From contig CAIOZA010000027.1 of the NCBI GenBank assembly GCA_903862655.1, positions 62,001-126,000 on the forward strand: a stretch of DNA of 64,000 nucleotides. Reading direction: 5' to 3'. The notes beneath the pieces were generated by a model that was given only the letters and a program-made list of their open reading frames with translations, was not told the origin of the DNA and did no database searches. Shown here piece after piece: positions 53,844-63,674 of the stretch (its first letter is position 1; each line of letters begins with the position of its first letter). The position numbers were made by a program, and so were the translations under genes. The DNA is from an uncultured Ignavibacteria bacterium. GTDB taxonomy: Bacteria; Bacteroidota; Ignavibacteria; Kapaibacteriales; UBA2268.

Positions 53844-53875
53844 TACAGCATCTGAACTACTCTTCGGATGCTGTA
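53844..53875 (+). terminator. Bidirectional terminator between the biotin carrier and dusB
   Basis: TACAGCATCTGAA pairs with TTCGGATGCTGTA over 13 positions (one G-T) around a 6-nt loop. TTTAC follows on the plus strand and TAAAATC on the minus strand. The dusB stop codon (53857-53859) lies in the apical loop. Confidence 0.65.
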
Positions 53876-54861
53876 TTTACTTCAGAATTGATTAAGTCAT
53901 ATCTGTAATTCATTAATACTTCTGTTATTTCTGAAATTTCATTGATTGTAACGAGTTTTTGTCGGACCGAATGAGAAGATTTTAAGCCTTTGAGGTAGCC
54001 ACTATAATGTTTTCTGAATTCATGGATTGCTCTGTATGAACCCTTATAATCAATCTCTAGATTCAAATGTTCTAAACATGTAAATATTTTCTCATCCATA
54101 GTGGGAGGAGGGCATTCAATTCCGTGATCAAGATAATGTCTCATTTCACGAAAAATAAATGGATAACCAATTGCAGCTCTTCCAACCATAACTGCGTCAC
54201 AGCCAGTTTCCTCAAATGCTCTTTTAGCATCCTGAGGTGTTTTAACATCCCCATTTAAAATTAATGGGATGCTAATATTTGCTTTAATTTTGGGTATCCA
54301 GCTCCAATCAGCCTCACCTTTGATTGCTTCGAATCTGGTCCTGCAATGTACAGCAAGTGCCGCTATTCCGGTATCTTCTAACCTTTTAGCTAAATCAACA
54401 ATAATTATTGATGTTTTATCCCAACCAAGTCTTGTCTTGACAGTAACAGGAATATTCACAGCATCAACTACCGCCTTTGTAAGCTCAATCATTTTATCCG
54501 GGTCTTTAAGCAATGCTGCACCGGCATTATGTTTAACTACATTTTTCACCCAGCAGCCAAAATTAATATCAATAAAATCAACACCAATACTTTCAACAAT
54601 TTTAGCAGACTGAATCATTGATTCAATGTTATTTCCAAATATCTGAATTGAAACAGGTCTCTCTGCATCGTTTATTAGCATTTTCTGCATCGATCTTTTA
54701 GCATCACGTATAATACCTTCAGCAGCAACAAATTCAGAGTAAACAATGTCGGCTCCAAATTTTCTGCAAAGCAGACGATAGGGTGGATCAGTAACGTCTT
54801 CCATCGGAGCTAGCAAAACTCCATTTGTTATTTCAATATTTCCAATTTTTAATAATGACAT
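53857..54861 (-). CDS. dusB: tRNA-dihydrouridine synthase (DusB type)
   Basis: Flavoenzyme reducing uridine to dihydrouridine in tRNA D-loops. At 334 residues it carries the FMN barrel motifs: VLLAPMEDVTDPPYRLLCRKFGAD at the start, DINFGCWVKNVVKHNAGAALL with the conserved Asn and active-site Cys, VTVKTRLGWD, LAVHCRTR and LILNGDVKTPQDA. The CWVKNVVKHNAGA variant differs from the more usual CPV/CPA but keeps the catalytic Cys. The symbol dusB is by general similarity; other Dus subtypes are possible. Its last codons fold into the shared terminator hairpin. Confidence 0.92.
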   Translation of the reverse strand: MSLLKIGNIEITNGVLLAPMEDVTDPPYRLLCRKFGADIVYSEFVAAEGIIRDAKRSMQKMLINDAERPVSIQIFGNNIESMIQSAKIVESIGVDFIDINFGCWVKNVVKHNAGAALLKDPDKMIELTKAVVDAVNIPVTVKTRLGWDKTSIIIVDLAKRLEDTGIAALAVHCRTRFEAIKGEADWSWIPKIKANISIPLILNGDVKTPQDAKRAFEETGCDAVMVGRAAIGYPFIFREMRHYLDHGIECPPPTMDEKIFTCLEHLNLEIDYKGSYRAIHEFRKHYSGYLKGLKSSHSVRQKLVTINEISEITEVLMNYRYDLINSEVNTASEE

Positions 54862-54877
54862 ATACTAGTTCTAATTG

Positions 54878-54885
54878 TAATTTTG
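54878..54885 (+). promoter_or_regulatory. Candidate -7 element of the methyladenine glycosylase gene
   Basis: TAATTTTG (TAnnTTTG) stands about 30 bp before the proposed start, inside the 51-bp gap from divergent dusB. No -33 element is evident at standard spacing. Confidence 0.3.
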
Positions 54886-54912
54886 CCTTAAAACATTTAA
54901 ATTGAGAAATTA

Positions 54913-55539
54913 TTGTTATTGAAATGTAATAATTTGAAAGAACCTTTTAAACCTGATTTCAGAAATCATTTAACTGAAGACTTTTTTATTCAGCCAGCAG
55001 AAATTGTAGCTAAAGAACTTCTGGGAACTATTCTAATCAAAAAAGAAGAATCAGATACGATTGCCGGAGTTATTGTTGAAACTGAAGCATACCTTCATCA
55101 GAATGATATGTCGAGTCATTCTTATGTTGGTCTAACAAATCGGAACAAAGCTATGTTCGAAAGAGGTGGAATTCTATATGTGTATCGAAGCTATGGTATT
55201 CATCATTGTATCAACATTGTAACTGAAGATAAAGGTATTGGTTCTGCTGTGTTAATTAGAGCAATTGAACCAATCTTTGGAATAGACATTATGATGAGAC
55301 ATCGAGGGATTTCTGATCGTGCTAAATTATGCAAAGGTCCAGGGAATCTCTCAAAGGCTTTCAATTTCACAATTGAGGACAATTTTACTAAAATTACCAC
55401 ACCATATCTATTTATTCAAAAAAATGCCGATTATTCTAATAATCAGATTTTTCAAACAAAAAGAATTGGAATAAGTAAATCAGTAGAATTAGAGCTAAGA
55501 TTTTATTTAAAGAATTCGATATTTATATCAAGAAAATAG
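54913..55539 (+). CDS. 3-methyladenine DNA glycosylase (AAG/MPG type)
   Basis: Base-excision repair enzyme removing alkylated purines. The AAG motifs are present: VIVETEAYLHQNDMSSHS, RGGILYVYRSYGIHHC with the catalytic-region Tyr/His, AVLIRAIEPIFG and LCKGPGNLSKAF. At about 208 residues it is full length. No ATG precedes the conserved start; the frame has TTG codons at 54913, 54919 and 54934, so initiation is at TTG, the second lying 9 bases after GAGAAA. Divergent from dusB by about 50 bp. This is a stand-alone repair gene. Confidence 0.92.
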   Translation: MLLKCNNLKEPFKPDFRNHLTEDFFIQPAEIVAKELLGTILIKKEESDTIAGVIVETEAYLHQNDMSSHSYVGLTNRNKAMFERGGILYVYRSYGIHHCINIVTEDKGIGSAVLIRAIEPIFGIDIMMRHRGISDRAKLCKGPGNLSKAFNFTIEDNFTKITTPYLFIQKNADYSNNQIFQTKRIGISKSVELELRFYLKNSIFISRK

Positions 55540-55663
55540 TGTTATTTTAGATAAAAATTAGTAAATTGTAATTCAATTTATCTTCTTATAATTAACGTTA
55601 AAGTAGAGTTAACCTATTACGAAATATATTTTGACCGGTTATCGGGTTATTCGGAGGGGCATT

Positions 55664-57706
55664 ATGTTTAAAAAATTACTATTAAGTCTTTCAATATTTC
55701 TTTTAATCACTATCAATAGTGGCTTTGGACAAGGTTATTTAGACAAACCTACTGATAATAGAGTTGCATTTGGACTGTTTGCTGGAGTTAATTTTAATCA
55801 GCACAGTGCTGATTTTATCGGTATTAATTTTCCTCAGGTACCTTCCTGTTGCCCCAGATTTGAAACTGGTACAGGTATAGGATTTAATGGAGGTTTGTTA
55901 TTCGATCTACCTTTATCTGATCGACTAAAACTTCAGTTTCGTGGACTTTACAGTATTTTATCGGCCAAATTATCAACGATAGAGCCTACCTACGTATCCA
56001 CTCCCGATGGTAAAGGAACAAGTGGCAGTTTTGAACATTCAGTTGATGCAAGTTTAGCAATCGCTGGTTTTCAACCAATGATAGGATATAGAATTCAGGA
56101 TAATCTTACAATTTCTGCTGGACTCAGAGCAGGTTTTCTGTTGGAAAAGACATATAAACAACAAGAAGTTTTGACATCACCATCAACAGGTACTTTTCTT
56201 GGTACCAATAGTCGTGTTAGAAATGCTTCCTCTGGTGATATTAACAATACAAGTGCACTGAACCTAGCCCTTGCATTAGGTGCTGGATATTCCCTTCCAT
56301 TGAATACAGAAAATTCGTTACAATTAATTCCTGAAGCATATTATTACTTAGGTTTAAATAACATATTTTCAGATGGCAAATGGAAATCAAATCAATTTAG
56401 TTTAGGACTTGCTCTTGTTTGGTCACCAAGAAAATTAAAACCCATTAGACCAGTTGCATTGCCTCCATTGCCTCCTCCTGCATTAATGCCTCCGCCTCCT
56501 CCTGCTGTGCCGGTGCTTGATGCATCCATCGCAGCTGTCGCTGTAGATGAAAAGGGTATTGAAACTTCAATAGCAAGATTGAAGGTTGAACAATTCTTAT
56601 CAACAAGAATGCATCCTTTATTGAATTATGTCTTCTTTGATGAAAATGTTTCAAATATTCCATCAAGATATAAGGGTATTACCGACAAACAGAAGAATGA
56701 TTTCAGTTTGAAGAAAATGTATAGTATGTCAACTATGGATGTTTATCACAATATTTTGAATATAATTGGTAAAAGAATTTCTATGTATCCACAGGCTGAA
56801 ATTACATTAACCGGTTGTAACTCTGATATTGGGAATGAGAAAGGTAACACTACCTTATCCAAACAAAGAGCTGAAAATGTAAAAAAATATCTTGTAAATG
56901 TGTGGGGAATTTCCGAATCCAGAATAAAAGTAGAAGCAAAGAACTTGCCTTCAATTCCATCAAATATTACAAATATTGAAGGACAACAGGAAAATAGAAG
57001 AGTTGAAATTTCATCAAATGTAGATAGAATTTTCGAACCCATAATTGTGCAGGATACGTTAGTTGAATCTAATCCACCTCTATTCAGGTTCAAGCCAAAC
57101 ATTAATACTCCAATCGGAGTTCAAAGTTGGAAAATTATAACAGAACAAAGTTCCGGAGAGTTGAAAGTATTCTCTGGTACAGGAATACCTCCAAAGACAA
57201 TTGAGTGGGATTTATCTAAAGAATATGAAGTTGTTCCAAGACTTAACGAACCATTGAACTATAAATTAGAAGTTGTTGACAATGACAATAAGAAATGGCA
57301 GTCTCCTCTTCAGAGTTTACCTGTTGAACAAATGACAATTGAAAAGAAAATTCTTGAACAAATAGCTGACAAGGAAATTGATAAGTTCTCTCTAATTTTG
57401 TTTGCTTATGATAAATCTGACCTTGGTATTGAGAATCAAAAAATAGCGGATTTTGCTAAAAGAAGAATTCAGAAGAATTCTACTGTGAATATTGTTGGAT
57501 ATACCGACCGTTCAGGAGATGAAAAACATAATATTGATTTGTCGCAAAGACGTGCAAATTCAACTGCTAAGGCATTAGGAGTTGATCCAAAGCTAGCAAA
57601 GGGTCTCGGTGAATTGAAGTTGCTTTATGATAATGAATTACCTGAAGGCAGATTCTATTGCAGAACAGTTAATATCGAAATCGTAACACCGGTGATTTAT
57701 GAATAA
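55664..57706 (+). CDS. OmpA-family protein with N-terminal barrel and two OmpA-like domains
   Basis: A 680-residue outer-membrane protein with a signal peptide. Residues about 30-255 form a beta-barrel with the SCCPRFETGTG motif shared with the small barrel at 24.0 kb. A Pro-rich linker (ALPPLPPPALMPPPPP) follows at about 265. Two OmpA-C-like domains appear: the first has ITLTGCNSDIGNEKG...LSKQRAENVKKYL, the second NIVGYTDRSGDEKHN...LSQRRANSTAKAL, separated by an Ig-like region. OmpA-C domains bind peptidoglycan; having two is unusual. The GGAGGGGC site decides the ATG. It is followed 37 bp later by the vWA protein, so they probably act together at the cell surface. Confidence 0.82.
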   Translation: MFKKLLLSLSIFLLITINSGFGQGYLDKPTDNRVAFGLFAGVNFNQHSADFIGINFPQVPSCCPRFETGTGIGFNGGLLFDLPLSDRLKLQFRGLYSILSAKLSTIEPTYVSTPDGKGTSGSFEHSVDASLAIAGFQPMIGYRIQDNLTISAGLRAGFLLEKTYKQQEVLTSPSTGTFLGTNSRVRNASSGDINNTSALNLALALGAGYSLPLNTENSLQLIPEAYYYLGLNNIFSDGKWKSNQFSLGLALVWSPRKLKPIRPVALPPLPPPALMPPPPPAVPVLDASIAAVAVDEKGIETSIARLKVEQFLSTRMHPLLNYVFFDENVSNIPSRYKGITDKQKNDFSLKKMYSMSTMDVYHNILNIIGKRISMYPQAEITLTGCNSDIGNEKGNTTLSKQRAENVKKYLVNVWGISESRIKVEAKNLPSIPSNITNIEGQQENRRVEISSNVDRIFEPIIVQDTLVESNPPLFRFKPNINTPIGVQSWKIITEQSSGELKVFSGTGIPPKTIEWDLSKEYEVVPRLNEPLNYKLEVVDNDNKKWQSPLQSLPVEQMTIEKKILEQIADKEIDKFSLILFAYDKSDLGIENQKIADFAKRRIQKNSTVNIVGYTDRSGDEKHNIDLSQRRANSTAKALGVDPKLAKGLGELKLLYDNELPEGRFYCRTVNIEIVTPVIYE

Positions 57707-57743
57707 TATTTTGAAAAATAATAATGTAATAGATGGAGGATTT

Positions 57744-60700
57744 ATGAAACACCTCTTTAAGATTTTGCTCTTGAGTCTGATAATTTTTGGATGGACAAAT
57801 TCCAATGGTCAATCATTTAAACTTGGACAATTCATCACGGACAATTATCCAGAAATCACTGTTGAATTTCAGGCTAAGGATGCTAATGGTGAAATACGTG
57901 CATTCAATGCTAATGATTTTATAATTCAGGAAAATTGTCCTAATACAAAACCAAAATATGTTATATGTCCTCCACCAGGTCAGTCAAAATTCTCATTAAT
58001 TTTGACATTAGATAATTCGACATCTATGTTTGAGCAAGTTCCTCTGCAACCTTTGGGCGTTTTGAAAAAAGATCTGGTTATTTCTGCGGTTTATAAAATG
58101 CTTAAATCATTGCCTGATAAATCCAGATGGGAATGTGCAGTTGTTATGTTTTCAAGCAATGCCGTCCTTGCTCAAGATTTTACAAACGATACTTCGTTAA
58201 TCTCAAAAGCAGTAGTTAAGAATTACAAAAATCCAGTTGGTCAAACTGATTATAATGCCGGTTTTCTATATTCTAACAGTGGTGCCCCAGGTGCACTTGA
58301 AGTTGCAAAAAGAGCAAAATACAAACCAATAGTTCTGTTTTTAACTGATGGTGTACATTCATATCAAACAAATACTAATCCACCTCGAATAAATGTTTGG
58401 ACTGGTCAAATACTAGCTGCGGCTAATGCAGATTCAATTAAAGCAACTATATTTACTTTTACCCTTGGATTTCCAATGACAGCTGAGCTAAGTGCTATTG
58501 CTACCGGTACACAATACGGAGAGGCATTTGCTGCGCAGCTTTCACAATCTGAATTAGAAGGATTGTTTTCAAATATTATAACAAAGGCTGGATCTCTTGG
58601 TCCACCTGCTCCGTGCCAGCTTGTCTGGGAGACATGTTGTGTTGGTGGTAATCTTAAAGTTACATATTCTCCTCTTGCTCTTTCAGATAGTGCTATTTAT
58701 AATGTTAATTCCAATCTGAAACCATTTCTGGAGGTTGTTCCTACAAATCCTTTCTATGGGAACAAAACTCCTGGATCAGTAACCGATATTCCTGTCACAA
58801 TAACAGCCAGAAAGAATTTTATAAAACTATCTAGTCCATTCTATACATCTTCAGATTTAAGTTTTACAATAAAGGGACTTCCTACAAAAGATTCAACTCT
58901 AAAAAAAGATGAACCATTGAATTTGCTTGTTTCCTATACCGCTCTAAATGACAGAATAATTCATGCTTCGGATATAAGGTTTGTTTCTTCAGCTTGTGAT
59001 TATAATTTGTTGGAGCCAACAGCAGGCTGGATCTATGAGAATGACGTAAATGTCGGTGCTTCTACTTTAGGAACACCAAAAACTGTAGACATCGATACTG
59101 TTATTTGTAACAACACAGGCAGATCAGTTAAGATATTAAAATTATATACTTCAGGTGGAGATGCCGGTGATTTTGTGATTCTGGCTCCATCTTTTCCAGC
59201 TGATTTAGCTGCAAATGAGTGTTTGAAAGTTACATTTAAGTTTACCCCATCAGCAAATGGGACTAGAACTTCAACATTGATAGCAGAAACTGAACTTGGG
59301 AAATTAACAGCTAAAATTACTGGATCCGGATCAGGTTTTGCTGAAATTGACGGTAAGAAAAATTATGTTTATGCAAACACAAATTGTCAAATTTCAAGCC
59401 GCGATACGATTGTATCCGTTACTAACCCTGGTGCTTTAGATTTAAATATTACAAATATTTCATTAAGTAACTCCGTTGATTTTTCAAAAGACAAAAGTGC
59501 TCCTCAAACTATTAAGCCTGGAGAAAAGCTAGATATTAAGATTACGTTTGATGCTAAATCTGCGGGATCTAAATCAACTGTTTTATCAATTGAAAGCAAT
59601 GCTAATGGACAAGCAACTTATAATATTAATATTTCCGGAAACAAGGATAGCCTAGATTTTGTCTCTTCTTTGCCATCTATAGATTTTGGTGATTTGTGTG
59701 TCGGTGAAACAAAGGACATTGTCGTAAAATTGACTAATACCGGATTAGTTACTTTGACTGTATCTGCATCCGATAATGGAAGCTTTACTTTACCAATAAA
59801 ATCATGGACTATTCCAGCTTCAGGGGTTCAGGACGTAACGATTAGTTTTACTGGCAACTCTGAACAATTATTCAATACCGATATTACATTTACAGATGGG
59901 GTTTGTAATATTGTTAGAAAAGTAAATGTTAAAGCCAACGTAGTTTCACCAAAAATTTCGTACACACCACTGTCTCTAACCTCTACAGTTGGGGTTCCTG
60001 CTTCTGGTAAAATTACTATTACAAATACTTCAACTAGAAATCTTATTGTTAGTACAGCAACAGCTTCTGATCCTCAAATTAAGTATGTGCCTGCTCCGAA
60101 CTGGAATATTCCAGCTGGTGGCACATTTGATGTAACTGTTATTTATACACCGTCTAATAGCACATTATTGAAAGCAGTGATTAAACTTCAGGGATCACCT
60201 TGTAATTTCGATGATTCTCTATTAATAACAGGAAACCCTGATCTTGCAATTGGGACATTAATGATAGACAAACATACTGGATACCCAGGTTTCTCAATAG
60301 ACATTCCAATTCATTTGATAAATACATTTAAACTTGCAGAATCTAAAGCTACGGGTATTTCAACCAGAGTTACTTATGATCAAACAATGTTGACTTATAA
60401 AGGTATAAAACCTTCAGTAACTGTAACCAATAATATAGGTTCTATCGACATTGATAATATGTTATTAAGTGGAATGAGCGGTAATGTTCTTGCAACATTG
60501 ACATTTGATATCAACAATTCAGCAAATATAACAACTGCTTTGGCTTTTTCAAACAATACTGCAATAGGTGGACAAGTAAATATTTCAAATCAAAACGGAG
60601 AATTTATTTTAAATCCTGTTACTGTTGATCTCGAAGTTGTATCAATGACAGCAAAGGCTGGTGAGTCAGTCAATCTAGTTATTAAAATAAAAAATTCACA

Positions 60701-61280
60701 AAATCTCAACAAAGCAGTTCACCAATCAATTAGTACAAAATTGATTTATAATTATTCCTTGCTCGAGCCAATAGGTACAACCCCTCAGGGAACTTTTACA
60801 GGTGTTAGTCGTGAAATTGTATTAACCCTACCTGCAGATGCTACAGGAACTACAAGTTTTCCATTTAGAGCTATGCTGGGTAATGCTGTTAAAACTGATT
60901 TGTTATTATCCGAAACAAAGCTGCAATATGGTAGTGGAACTTTCAATACAACAAACGGTCAATTCTCATTAGATGGTATATGTGTTAGCAACGGACCAAG
61001 ATTATTTGATCCTAAGGGAGTAGCACAAATTACATCAATCAATCCAAATCCGGCTGATGGCAAAACATCTGTTATGATTGAAACCCAAGAAGAAGGATTG
61101 CATAGTGTATCAATTTACTCTTCAATTGGTCTCTTAGTCAATAGGGTATTCCATGGAGATTTGAAGATCGGAGTTCATGAACTTACTTTTGATGCTTCTG
61201 AAATCTCCAATGGTTCATATTTTATAATTTTCGAAACTCCAACAAAGACATTAACTCAAATGTTGGGTGTTATGAAATAA
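57744..61280 (+). CDS. Secreted vWA / HYDIN-like / cohesin-like protein with T9SS sorting domain
   Basis: A 1178-residue exported protein. After the signal peptide and a short beta domain, a von Willebrand A domain (about 70-270) carries the MIDAS motif DNSTS (LTLDNSTSMFEQ) and LTDGVHSY. Residues about 390-840 hold four choice-of-anchor-D/HYDIN-type units (VICNNTGRSVKIL, VTNPGALDLNI, VKLTNTGLVTLTV, ITNTSTRNLIV). Two cohesin-like beta domains (SIDIPIHLINTF; VNLVIKIKNSQNL) follow, then a T9SS type A tail (INPNPADGKTSV...SNGSYFIIFE). GGAGGA precedes the ATG. It probably works as a surface adhesin or as an envelope scaffold with the OmpA protein upstream. Confidence 0.82.
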   Translation: MKHLFKILLLSLIIFGWTNSNGQSFKLGQFITDNYPEITVEFQAKDANGEIRAFNANDFIIQENCPNTKPKYVICPPPGQSKFSLILTLDNSTSMFEQVPLQPLGVLKKDLVISAVYKMLKSLPDKSRWECAVVMFSSNAVLAQDFTNDTSLISKAVVKNYKNPVGQTDYNAGFLYSNSGAPGALEVAKRAKYKPIVLFLTDGVHSYQTNTNPPRINVWTGQILAAANADSIKATIFTFTLGFPMTAELSAIATGTQYGEAFAAQLSQSELEGLFSNIITKAGSLGPPAPCQLVWETCCVGGNLKVTYSPLALSDSAIYNVNSNLKPFLEVVPTNPFYGNKTPGSVTDIPVTITARKNFIKLSSPFYTSSDLSFTIKGLPTKDSTLKKDEPLNLLVSYTALNDRIIHASDIRFVSSACDYNLLEPTAGWIYENDVNVGASTLGTPKTVDIDTVICNNTGRSVKILKLYTSGGDAGDFVILAPSFPADLAANECLKVTFKFTPSANGTRTSTLIAETELGKLTAKITGSGSGFAEIDGKKNYVYANTNCQISSRDTIVSVTNPGALDLNITNISLSNSVDFSKDKSAPQTIKPGEKLDIKITFDAKSAGSKSTVLSIESNANGQATYNINISGNKDSLDFVSSLPSIDFGDLCVGETKDIVVKLTNTGLVTLTVSASDNGSFTLPIKSWTIPASGVQDVTISFTGNSEQLFNTDITFTDGVCNIVRKVNVKANVVSPKISYTPLSLTSTVGVPASGKITITNTSTRNLIVSTATASDPQIKYVPAPNWNIPAGGTFDVTVIYTPSNSTLLKAVIKLQGSPCNFDDSLLITGNPDLAIGTLMIDKHTGYPGFSIDIPIHLINTFKLAESKATGISTRVTYDQTMLTYKGIKPSVTVTNNIGSIDIDNMLLSGMSGNVLATLTFDINNSANITTALAFSNNTAIGGQVNISNQNGEFILNPVTVDLEVVSMTAKAGESVNLVIKIKNSQNLNKAVHQSISTKLIYNYSLLEPIGTTPQGTFTGVSREIVLTLPADATGTTSFPFRAMLGNAVKTDLLLSETKLQYGSGTFNTTNGQFSLDGICVSNGPRLFDPKGVAQITSINPNPADGKTSVMIETQEEGLHSVSIYSSIGLLVNRVFHGDLKIGVHELTFDASEISNGSYFIIFETPTKTLTQMLGVMK

Positions 61281-61321
61281 TTCCTTAATTTTGAATATGG
61301 TCAACTGATAAATTTTTATGA

Positions 61322-61354
61322 GGCTGTCCTAATAGTTTAACAACTTGGACAGCC
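61322..61354 (+). terminator. Hairpin terminator after the vWA gene
   Basis: GGCTGTCC pairs with GGACAGCC around a 17-nt loop, followed by CTTTAATT. It lies about 40 bp after the stop and 36 bp before the NUDIX gene. The loop is large and the T-run poor, but its position supports termination. Confidence 0.55.
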
Positions 61355-61389
61355 CTTTAATTAACAAAAGCAACTAAAATCATTATTAG

Positions 61390-61932
61390 ATGGAATGGAT
61401 AACTGAAATAGATGAATTAGTAGCAAATTATAAGATATTTGATTTGCACAAGGTTCACAGGAAAAGTACAATTAGTTCAAAAGAAGGTGACTTTTTTGTG
61501 CTTGATTCTGCTTCTTGGGTTAATATAATTCCAATTACTAAAGACGGAAGGATTATATTAATAGAACAGTTTAGGCATGGTAAAGCTGAAGTCACTCTCG
61601 AAATCCCTGGTGGTCTTGTTGAACCTGGCGAAGATCCAAGATTAGCGGCTGAGAGAGAATGTATTGAAGAGACAGGGTATTTTTCAAATAATGAATCTGT
61701 GTTACTTGGAGAAAATTCACCTAATCCTGCTTTTTTAAATAATACGTGTTATTCTTTTCTTTGGCTCGATGTTGAACAAAAGTTTGAACAAAGCCTTGAT
61801 GGAAATGAGGAAATAAGAATAATCAGTGTAGAAATTGATAAGGTTTTTGATTATATTAAACTTGGTCGAATAGATCATTCATTAGTTTTAAATGCATTTT
61901 TCTTCTATTTATTAAAGTTTGGAAGATATTGA
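61390..61932 (+). CDS. NUDIX hydrolase, ADP-ribose pyrophosphatase-like
   Basis: A 180-residue Nudix enzyme. The Nudix box fits exactly: GLVEPGE, seven residues, then RECIEETGY. The preceding IILIEQFRHGKAEVTLEIPGG strand and the Pro-Ala after the box (NSPNPAFLNN) suggest an ADP-ribose/sugar-nucleotide pyrophosphatase of the NudF type. It is 3 bp upstream of parA and evidently cotranscribed with parA and parB, although no functional link is known. Confidence 0.85.
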   Translation: MEWITEIDELVANYKIFDLHKVHRKSTISSKEGDFFVLDSASWVNIIPITKDGRIILIEQFRHGKAEVTLEIPGGLVEPGEDPRLAAERECIEETGYFSNNESVLLGENSPNPAFLNNTCYSFLWLDVEQKFEQSLDGNEEIRIISVEIDKVFDYIKLGRIDHSLVLNAFFFYLLKFGRY

Positions 61933-61935
61933 AAT

Positions 61936-62709
61936 ATGGGCAAAATAATAGCTATTGCTAATCAAAAGGGTGGTGTTGGTAAAACTACAACTTCAATTAA
62001 TTTATCTGCATCTCTTGCGGCTGCTGAATATAAAATTCTTCTCGTAGATATTGATCCTCAGGCAAATGCATCCAATGGAGTTGGTGTTGATTCCAGAAAA
62101 TTTGACAATACTATATATGAAGTCTTAATCAACGGAAGTAATGCTAAAGATTCCATAGTGGCTACAGTTATGCCAAACCTTGATTTAATGCCATCGCACA
62201 TAAATTTAGTAGGTGCTGAAATCGAGTTGGTGAATATTGAGGACAGAGAAAAGATTCTATACAAAGTTTTAGATAAGCTAAAAGATAAATATGATTTTAT
62301 TATTATTGATTGTCCTCCTTCACTTGGATTACTAACATTAAATGCTCTAACTGCAGCTGATTCAATTTTAATTCCAGTACAATGTGAATATTATGCTCTT
62401 GAAGGTCTTGGCCAATTATTAAATACAATTTCAATCGTAAGATACCGCTTAAATCCAAATCTTGATATTGAAGGTGTACTATTGACTATGTTTGATGGAA
62501 GACTAAGATTATCAAATCAGGTTGCCGATGATGTAAGAGTCCATTTCGGAGAAAGAGCATTCAAAACTGTAATCAATAGGAATGTAAGGCTATCTGAGGC
62601 TCCAAGCTTCGGTAAACCTGTAATTCTATATGATGCTCTGAGCACAGGTTCAAAAAACTATATGGAATTAGCACAGGAAATAATAATAAAAAATAAAAAG
62701 CAACATTAA
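61936..62709 (+). CDS. parA: Chromosome-partitioning ATPase ParA (Soj)
   Basis: Walker-type ATPase that positions origins in concert with ParB. At 257 residues it is a short chromosomal ParA with no N-terminal DNA-binding domain. The deviant Walker A is [13 protein letters not shown], followed by [11 protein letters not shown] and [16 protein letters not shown]. The [16 protein letters not shown] tail is typical. It sits 5 bp upstream of parB, so the pair is translationally coupled. Confidence 0.96.
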   Translation: MGKIIAIANQKGGVGKTTTSINLSASLAAAEYKILLVDIDPQANASNGVGVDSRKFDNTIYEVLINGSNAKDSIVATVMPNLDLMPSHINLVGAEIELVNIEDREKILYKVLDKLKDKYDFIIIDCPPSLGLLTLNALTAADSILIPVQCEYYALEGLGQLLNTISIVRYRLNPNLDIEGVLLTMFDGRLRLSNQVADDVRVHFGERAFKTVINRNVRLSEAPSFGKPVILYDALSTGSKNYMELAQEIIIKNKKQH

Positions 62710-62714
62710 AAATC

Positions 62715-63674
62715 ATGACTAAGAAATTTAATACAGGTCTTGGCAGGGGATTGGATGCACTTTTATCTTCAGCTGTCGAATTCTCAGATCAAGGAATAAA
62801 ATTCAAATCACCCGACGATGTAGAAAACACTGGGAATGTTAATTTCGTTGAGATTAGCAAGATAGTAAGAAATCCATATCAACCACGTAAGGAATTCGAT
62901 AAAGAAGCGTTGGAAGAATTAAAAAAATCTCTGATAGAACACGGGTTAATTTCACCCATTACTGTTCGAAAAGCTATAAATGGGTTTGAACTTATTGCTG
63001 GTGAAAGACGTTTAAGAGCCGCTACCGAAGCAGGTTGGAAAAAAATTCCTGCGTATATACGTGAAGCTGATACTAATGTAAAGATGCTTGAATTAGCTTT
63101 GCTCGAAAACTTACTAAGAGAAGATCTTAATCCTATTGAAATGGCTAATGGCTTCGCCAGTTTGATAGAAGATTTTAATGTCACGCAAGAAGAAGTCGCT
63201 AAGAGGTTGGGTAAAGATAGAGCAACTGTTGCAAATTATCTTCGACTGCTCAAATTACCTGAATCTATTCAGGATAGCTTGAGAATGAAACAAGGTACAA
63301 TGGGTCATGCTAAAGCTATCTTAGGTTTGAATGACCGAAAAAAAATGATAAAGGCTTGGGACATAATAAATAAAAAGCAACTATCAGTTCGGCAAACAGA
63401 AGACTTTGTTCGAAACATCGAACTGGGATTAATTGATCTGGGGGATAAGTTTTCTAAAACACCAATATCAAAATCTAAAGAAAAAACTAATGTATCTTCT
63501 GATATTTTAGCTTTAATTGAAGAAAATGAGAAGATGTTACGGTTTAGATATGGAGTTAAAATTAAGATTAATCCAAAAGATGATGTTCAGGGCACGATTG
63601 AGTTTACATATTCAACAATCGATGATTTTGGTAGGGTAATGGATATTTTGCTTGAAAATAAGGATGAAAATTAG
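62715..63674 (+). CDS. parB: Chromosome-partitioning protein ParB
   Basis: CTP-dependent clamp that binds parS. The N-terminal GLGRGLDALLSS, the ParB/Srx motifs VRNPYQPRKEF and LIAGERRLRAATEAGW, and ALLENLLREDLNPIEMANG are clear. A HTH region (TQEEVAKRLGKDRATVANYLRLLKLP) follows, then a C-terminal dimerisation domain. 319 residues is average. I did not find a TGTTTCACGTGAAACA-like parS in the window. Its TAG is immediately followed by the ATG of the next gene. Confidence 0.96.
   Translation: MTKKFNTGLGRGLDALLSSAVEFSDQGIKFKSPDDVENTGNVNFVEISKIVRNPYQPRKEFDKEALEELKKSLIEHGLISPITVRKAINGFELIAGERRLRAATEAGWKKIPAYIREADTNVKMLELALLENLLREDLNPIEMANGFASLIEDFNVTQEEVAKRLGKDRATVANYLRLLKLPESIQDSLRMKQGTMGHAKAILGLNDRKKMIKAWDIINKKQLSVRQTEDFVRNIELGLIDLGDKFSKTPISKSKEKTNVSSDILALIEENEKMLRFRYGVKIKINPKDDVQGTIEFTYSTIDDFGRVMDILLENKDEN

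Noticed and set aside
61936-63674. parS site or replication origin near parAB
   Set aside because: No TGTTTCACGTGAAACA-like palindrome and no DnaA-box cluster were found by eye; dnaA, rpmH or gidB genes are not present here.
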